37,058 nucleotides of DNA from CAZFIM01 sp964519615 (GTDB taxonomy: Bacteria; Chloroflexota; Dehalococcoidia; GIF9; UBA5629). The translations under genes and the position numbers were made by a program. Shown here one piece after another: positions 32,553-37,058 of this stretch; within the stretch, counting starts at the first letter, position 1, and every line of letters begins with the position of its first letter. The notes under the pieces are model-generated. The model searched no databases. It saw only the letters and a program-made list of their open reading frames with translations, and was not told the DNA's origin. The stretch covers positions 1 through 37,058 of the forward strand of contig CAZFIM010000023.1 in assembly GCA_964519615.1 (NCBI GenBank). The letters are read 5' to 3'.

Positions 32553-33818
32553 ATGAGAGAAGTAGTTATTACAAGCGGTGTGCGTACACCGATCGGAGCG
32601 TTTTGCGGTTCATTAAAAGAAGTTCCGATTGAAAAAATGGGTGCTCTGGTACTCAACGAAGCCATCAAACGCTCCAACGTCAAACCTGAGCAGGTAGAAG
32701 ATGTTATTATGTCTCAAGCCTATGCCAACGGTGAGGCAGCCAATGTTGCCCGGTTTTCTCTGCTTGAAGCGGGATGGCCAGTCGAGGTTCCCGGTTACGT
32801 AGTGGACCGACGCTGCTGCTGCGGTCTGCAATCTGTATGGAATGCCAGCATGTTAATCGAGACTGCATATGCCGATATAGCCATAGCTGCCGGCATTGAT
32901 GCTATGAGTAGAGCAGAATTCTATGTACCCGGCGATATGATGAGATGGGGCGTAGGTAGCAAGACAGATCCCAAATGGGGCTTTTTTCCCAGGAATCACG
33001 GCAGCCTTGACCTCTGGGGTATTCCTTTTTATGATAGAATCCAGCGCGGCAGGCCTAACTCCCAACCCCACTGGAGGTTTGGTGAATTGAACTCCATGAT
33101 GACATGGGCAGAGAAAGCGGCTGTAGCAGAGAATGTATCACGCGAAGAGGCAGATGAATGGGCTCTAGGCTCTCATAAAAAAGCAATTTCCGCTATGGAT
33201 GCAGGTAAATTTAAAGACGAGATTGTACCTGTACCTATACCGGGTAAAAAAGGTGAACAACTCATGTTCGATACTGATGAAACGCCGCGTCGTGATACTA
33301 CCATCGAAAAACTGGCCAAACTGAAGCCCATTTATGAAGGTGGAGTGTGCACAGCCGGCAACTCGTCCGCTGAGAATGACGCTGCAGGCGCCCTTGTTAT
33401 GATGAGCGCAGAAAAAGCAAAGGAGCTCAATCTGGAGCCAATGGCTTACTGCAGAGGCTTTGGTGTTGCCGGTGCTGAACCGGATCTAACCTATCCCGCA
33501 GTGCCCGCTGCCGTAAATAAAGCTCTTAAAAGGGCAGGCGTTACTATAAAAGATATGGACCTGCTTGAGATTCAGGAGGCGTTTGCCGTACAGACTCTTG
33601 CCGATGCCAAACTCCTGGGTTTAACTAAAGATGAAATGGCTAATAAAGTCAATGTCAACGGCTCCGGCATTTCACTCGGACATCCTATCGGGGCTACCGG
33701 CGTTGTAAGGCTGGTGACCCTCCTATATGAAATGAAAAGAAGAAACGCACGATACGGTCTGTTAACCATCTGCGGTGGCGGCGGACTTGGTATCTGTGGT
33801 ATTTTCGAAAGAAAATAA
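32553..33818 (+). CDS. Thiolase family protein (acetyl-CoA C-acetyltransferase-like)
   Basis: A thiolase that condenses two acyl-CoA or splits 3-ketoacyl-CoA. I use the ATG at 32553 (421 residues); a TTG at 32535 would overlap the ribosome site GGAGG at 32537-32541. The family start M-R-E-V-V-I-T-S-G-V-R-T-P-I-G fits. The nucleophile is C88, but the loop reads DRRCCCGLQ where thiolases usually have NxxCxSGLQ, so three cysteines stand in a row. The other catalytic residues are present: H377 in GHPIGATG and C407 in ICGGGGLG; the usual NEAFA appears as QEAFA. Degradative and biosynthetic types cannot be told apart here. A terminator follows 22 bases after the stop, so the gene is probably monocistronic. 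Confidence 0.93.
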   Translation: MREVVITSGVRTPIGAFCGSLKEVPIEKMGALVLNEAIKRSNVKPEQVEDVIMSQAYANGEAANVARFSLLEAGWPVEVPGYVVDRRCCCGLQSVWNASMLIETAYADIAIAAGIDAMSRAEFYVPGDMMRWGVGSKTDPKWGFFPRNHGSLDLWGIPFYDRIQRGRPNSQPHWRFGELNSMMTWAEKAAVAENVSREEADEWALGSHKKAISAMDAGKFKDEIVPVPIPGKKGEQLMFDTDETPRRDTTIEKLAKLKPIYEGGVCTAGNSSAENDAAGALVMMSAEKAKELNLEPMAYCRGFGVAGAEPDLTYPAVPAAVNKALKRAGVTIKDMDLLEIQEAFAVQTLADAKLLGLTKDEMANKVNVNGSGISLGHPIGATGVVRLVTLLYEMKRRNARYGLLTICGGGGLGICGIFERK

Positions 33819-33834
33819 ATTACCTTAATAAAGA

Positions 33835-33880
33835 TCAAAAAAAGGAGATGGCTTCCAGATAGAAGCCATCTCCTTTAGTT
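33835..33880 (+). terminator. Hairpin terminator after the thiolase gene
   Basis: A perfect 15-bp stem, 33841-33855 (AAAGGAGATGGCTTC) against 33862-33876, with a 6-base loop. The T-run on the plus strand is short (CTTTAGTTT), while an A-run lies before the stem, so it may work in both directions. The following stretch to the rpoB start, about 400 bases, holds only the palindromes and promoter listed next. Confidence 0.75.
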
Positions 33881-33985
33881 TAAATAGCAGTTATTCCTGT
33901 TGGAATGATTACTACGATCGCTTCCCGGTCATGCTTGCTTCAATATGCAATAATTACTTATCACAATTTCAAACATATCTACATC

Positions 33986-34016
33986 ACGGCAGTGCCGTCA
34001 TAACACAGAGATGACG
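33986..34016. repeat. Two overlapping inverted repeats upstream of the rpoB promoter
   Basis: ACGGCA-G-TGCCGT at 33986-33998 is a 6+6 palindrome with a 1-base centre. CGTCAT at 33996-34001 and ATGACG at 34011-34016 form a second pair with a 9-base gap. They lie 100-130 bases upstream of the rpoB -35. No protein site is recognised; a regulator-binding role is a guess. Confidence 0.35.
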
Positions 34017-34115
34017 TACGACTAACATTTTTACCGAAAACCATGGAAGAACAACAGCAGGATTTATACTATGCAATACGGTTGTACAGAACACACACTA
34101 TCCAATAAACAGGAC

Positions 34116-34144
34116 TTGACAACAACAAGATATGATGCTAAACT
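34116..34144 (+). promoter_or_regulatory. Promoter for rpoB
   Basis: TTGACA at 34116-34121, 17 bases, TAAACT at 34139-34144, with TG one base before the -10 (extended form). The leader would be about 135 nt. Finding a strong promoter here shows that rpoB is not read from a rplJ-rplL message in this genome segment. Confidence 0.7.
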
Positions 34145-34284
34145 AATTATTTACGTATTGTTATGCCTTCGAAACGGTTTAGCTATTATTATCTACAACG
34201 CATTCCCAGCCGATATTATTTTGCTTATCAAAGATAATTTTGTCAAATCGGGCATGTCAACGCCATTTATAAACAGGAGATTTT

Positions 34285-37058
34285 ATGTCTAAGATTCAAC
34301 AAAATGCAAATCTTGAGAGAATATCTTACGGAAAACTGCCTGAGGTTCTGATTATACCCAATCTGATCCAGGTCCAGCTTGATTCCTACCGATGGTTTCT
34401 GGAAGAAGCTATAAAAGAGCTTTTTGACGAAATATCACCTATTCTGGACTTCACCGGCAACAGGTTGGAGCTGCGTTTTATCAGCTATGAATTCCGCCCG
34501 CCGCAGCTTTCAATACTGGAGTGTCGTGAGAGAGATACAACCTATTCAGCTTCGCTCTACGTTCGGGCACAGCTGATCGTTAAAGAAACCGGTGAAATTA
34601 AAGAGCAGGAGATATTTTTCGGTGATTTCCCTATTATGACCGAAAAAGGAACTTTCATAATAAGCGGCGCAGAGCGAGTGATCGTGAACCAGCTTATCCG
34701 TTCTCCGGGTATTTATTTCAGTATTCATGAAGATCCTGTCAGCGGTCGCGATCTTTCGTCTGCCAAATTGATTCCGGAGCATGGCACATGGCTCGAATTT
34801 GAGACATCCAGCCGCGATATTATCTCGGTAAAAGTAAATGGCAAGAGAAAGATACCGGTGGTGACATTGCTGCGTGCTATCGGATATGAAAACGATGACC
34901 AGCTCATTTCACTTTTTGAGGATATCGATAACTCCAGCGAACATTCTTTCATAAGGACCACTATCGACCGTGAAACATCTGGTAAAACCAAACAGGAAGC
35001 ATTAACAGAGATATACAAAAGGCTCCGTCCCGGCGAGCTGCCTACTGTTGATAACGCTACTATTCTCATTCACAATCTTTTCTTTAACTCCAGACGGTAT
35101 AATCTCGGTAAAGTGGGACGTTACAAGCTCAATAAACGGCTAAACCTGACTATCCCTCAGTCACAGCGTGCATTATCACCTGAAGATTTCATTGCAGTAG
35201 TCAGACAGATGATTCTGATTAATAACGGCAAGGAAAGCCCCGATGATATCGACCATCTGGGGAATAGAAGAGTGCGTACGGCGGGGCATCTGATTCAGAA
35301 CCAATTTAGAATTGGCCTGCTGCGCCTGGAACAGACTATTAAAGAGCGCATGAGCACCATAGGTCCTGAACTGGCAACACCTACAAATCTTATTAACAAC
35401 CGCCCTATAATTGCAGCAATCCGCGAGTTCTTCGGAAGCTCACAGCTTTCTCAATTTATGGACCAGACAAATCCGCTTTCGGAATTGACACATAAGCGAC
35501 GTCTTTCTGCCATGGGCCCGGGTGGACTTTCACGTGAACGTGCCGGATTCGATGTACGCGATGTTCATCAATCTCATTATGGTAAAATCTGCCCCATTGA
35601 GACACCGGAGGGTCCGAATATCGGCCTTATCGGATCGATGGCAACCTATGCATCAATCGATGAATACGGCTTTATTCAAACTCCCTACCGTATCGTTAAA
35701 CATGATCTTCCCAACGATTCTCAACTACTGGTCGGGAAAACGCTCAATGAGGATGTTCTCGGCGAAGACGGGAATGTCATTGCCGCCGCTAAAACAAAGA
35801 TTGACAGCAAACTATTAAAAAAGCTGTCAGCGTTGCCGCTGCGCATGATCAAGGTTGTACCTTTCGTAACGAATGACGTTGTTCAATTAACCGCAGATAA
35901 GGAAGAGGATTATACCATAGCTCAGGCTAATGCCATCCTCAATGATCAGAATGAATTTATGGAAAACAAAATCGATGCCATTAGAGGCGGTAAATACATC
36001 AAAGAATCAGCAAGTAGTATCCAATTGATGGATGTTTCGCCTAAACAGATATTCAGTGTGACCACAGCGTTAATCCCCTTCCTGGAACACGACGACGCAA
36101 ACAGGGCGCTCATGGGTTCCAATATGCAACGTCAGGCTGTTCCACTGCTGCGCCCGCAAGCACCCTTAATTGCGACAGGCATGGAGATCGAGGTGGCAAA
36201 ATCCAGCGGTCAGGTTATCTATGCAAGGGAAGCAGGCAATATTACCTCGGTTACAAGCAGCAGCGTTACAGTGGAGGAAAAGGAAGGTACCGAGCGTACC
36301 TATAATCTGACTAAATTTCAGCGTACAAATCAGGGGACATGCTTTAACCAGCGGCCTACAGTAAATAAAGGGGACCGTATCGATAAGGGTGGCGTTATTG
36401 CTGATAGTTCAGCTACAGACCGCGGTGAACTTGCCCTGGGGCAAAACATAATCTGTGCATTTATGAGCTGGAGAGGATATAACTTTGAGGACGCCATCAT
36501 TCTCAGTCAGCGTCTGGTAAAAGCCGACAGTTTCACTTCCATTCATATTGAAAAATTTGAAATAGAAGCGCGGGAAGGCAAATTAGGCGCGGAAGAGATT
36601 ACCAGGGATATTCCCAACGTAGGTGAGGAAAGCCTCAGAGATCTGGATGAAAACGGCGTTGTACGTGTGGGAGCCGAGGTAGGGCCGGGTGATATTCTGG
36701 TGGGTAAAATCAGCCCCAAAGGAGAAACAGAGCTAACAGCGGAAGAGAAATTGCTCCGTGCCATCTTCGGTGAAAAAGCACGTGAAGTCAAGGACAGTTC
36801 TCTTAGAGTGCCACATGGTGAATCCGGTAAAGTTATCGATGTAAAGGAATTCACCCGTGATAGCCAGCATGACCTGCCGGCTGGTGTGAACAGGCTAGTG
36901 CGTGTGTGGATTGCACAAAAAAGAAAGATATCTGTTGGCGATAAAATGGCAGGCAGACATGGTAACAAAGGTGTCATTGCCAGCATACTGCCGGAAGAAG
37001 ATATGCCTTACCTTCCCGATGGAAGACCGGTAGATATCATCCTTAATCCCATCGGTGT
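34285..37058 (+). CDS. rpoB: RNA polymerase beta subunit, 5' part (924 codons, truncated by window end)
   Basis: The catalytic beta subunit. The frame is open from ATG 34285, with AGGAG at 34275-34279, to the end of the window; about three quarters of the protein is present. The N-terminal protrusion and lobe motifs are seen (FFGDFPIMTEKGTFIISGAERVIVNQLIRSPG). The rifampicin region lies at about 383-410 (FGSSQLSQFMDQTNPLSELTHKRRLSAMG), with the Asp, His and Ser positions at which resistance usually arises all in sensitive form. GPGGLSRERAGF, CPIETPEGPNIGLI and the KISPKGETELTAEEKLLRAIF segment follow. The last residues reach the RHGNKGV active-site motif. rpoC is expected just beyond the window. 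Confidence 0.98.
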   Translation, partial: MSKIQQNANLERISYGKLPEVLIIPNLIQVQLDSYRWFLEEAIKELFDEISPILDFTGNRLELRFISYEFRPPQLSILECRERDTTYSASLYVRAQLIVKETGEIKEQEIFFGDFPIMTEKGTFIISGAERVIVNQLIRSPGIYFSIHEDPVSGRDLSSAKLIPEHGTWLEFETSSRDIISVKVNGKRKIPVVTLLRAIGYENDDQLISLFEDIDNSSEHSFIRTTIDRETSGKTKQEALTEIYKRLRPGELPTVDNATILIHNLFFNSRRYNLGKVGRYKLNKRLNLTIPQSQRALSPEDFIAVVRQMILINNGKESPDDIDHLGNRRVRTAGHLIQNQFRIGLLRLEQTIKERMSTIGPELATPTNLINNRPIIAAIREFFGSSQLSQFMDQTNPLSELTHKRRLSAMGPGGLSRERAGFDVRDVHQSHYGKICPIETPEGPNIGLIGSMATYASIDEYGFIQTPYRIVKHDLPNDSQLLVGKTLNEDVLGEDGNVIAAAKTKIDSKLLKKLSALPLRMIKVVPFVTNDVVQLTADKEEDYTIAQANAILNDQNEFMENKIDAIRGGKYIKESASSIQLMDVSPKQIFSVTTALIPFLEHDDANRALMGSNMQRQAVPLLRPQAPLIATGMEIEVAKSSGQVIYAREAGNITSVTSSSVTVEEKEGTERTYNLTKFQRTNQGTCFNQRPTVNKGDRIDKGGVIADSSATDRGELALGQNIICAFMSWRGYNFEDAIILSQRLVKADSFTSIHIEKFEIEAREGKLGAEEITRDIPNVGEESLRDLDENGVVRVGAEVGPGDILVGKISPKGETELTAEEKLLRAIFGEKAREVKDSSLRVPHGESGKVIDVKEFTRDSQHDLPAGVNRLVRVWIAQKRKISVGDKMAGRHGNKGVIASILPEEDMPYLPDGRPVDIILNPIG

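Noticed and set aside
34071..34292. 73-codon plus-strand frame before rpoB
   Set aside because: It contains the rpoB promoter and overlaps the rpoB ribosome site and start; no ribosome site of its own.

Overview
The window is a 37 kb piece of a bacterial chromosome made almost entirely of core genes on both strands, with short gaps and no insertion sequence, phage, CRISPR array, tRNA or rRNA that I can see. Base composition looks moderate in GC. The gene set suggests a strict anaerobe, and my best guess is a Dehalococcoidia-like member of the Chloroflexota. The reasons are the ferredoxin/NAD(P) electron-bifurcation enzymes, a TrpB2-type tryptophan synthase, a DnaG zinc motif with C-x3-C spacing, the rnpA-yidD-propeller-yidC-jag order, and rpoB that is not preceded by rplL. 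This placement is inference, not proof.

Region 1 (1-7835, + strand): the 3' part of panC, then a redox cluster. It encodes a NuoE-like thioredoxin-fold [2Fe-2S] subunit, a NuoF-like FMN/NADH subunit with an extra two-cluster ferredoxin tail, and a 717-residue fusion of a NuoG/HydA-like iron-sulfur front (no hydrogenase H-cluster domain) with a GltD/NfnB-like flavin domain. These are followed by a separate, intact NfnA-NfnB pair. The first three resemble the Sporomusa-type transhydrogenase (Stn). Having Stn-like and Nfn modules side by side, with the fused flavin domain apparently degraded at its NADP and FAD contacts, is the most interesting protein-level observation.

Region 2 (7949-12271, +): uvrA and ffh, each apparently with its own promoter. 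Region 3 (12282-20996, -): a probable operon ppsA-dgt-dnaG-rpoD, a membrane-anchored YpmS-like protein downstream of it, and ychF upstream. Region 4 (21251-28819, +): a compact translation and membrane-insertion run rpsF-ssb-rpsR-rpmH-rnpA-yidD-propeller protein-yidC-jag-ileS, with several gene overlaps, read from a promoter region that carries two ACATGT palindromes one helical turn apart.

Region 5 (28845-32090, -): an HtrA-like lipoprotein protease, and a TrpB2 gene behind a 411-nt leader. The leader contains a tryptophan T-box (UGG specifier, UGGC tRNA-end bulge, intrinsic terminator) and then a 13-codon open frame with a strong Shine-Dalgarno and one Trp codon. Region 6 (32218-37058, +): a perfect-consensus promoter, a 300-nt leader of unknown role, a thiolase with a Cys-Cys-Cys active-site loop, a terminator, and the 5' three quarters of rpoB running off the end. 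The transcripts of regions 5 and 6 diverge from about 32088/32218.
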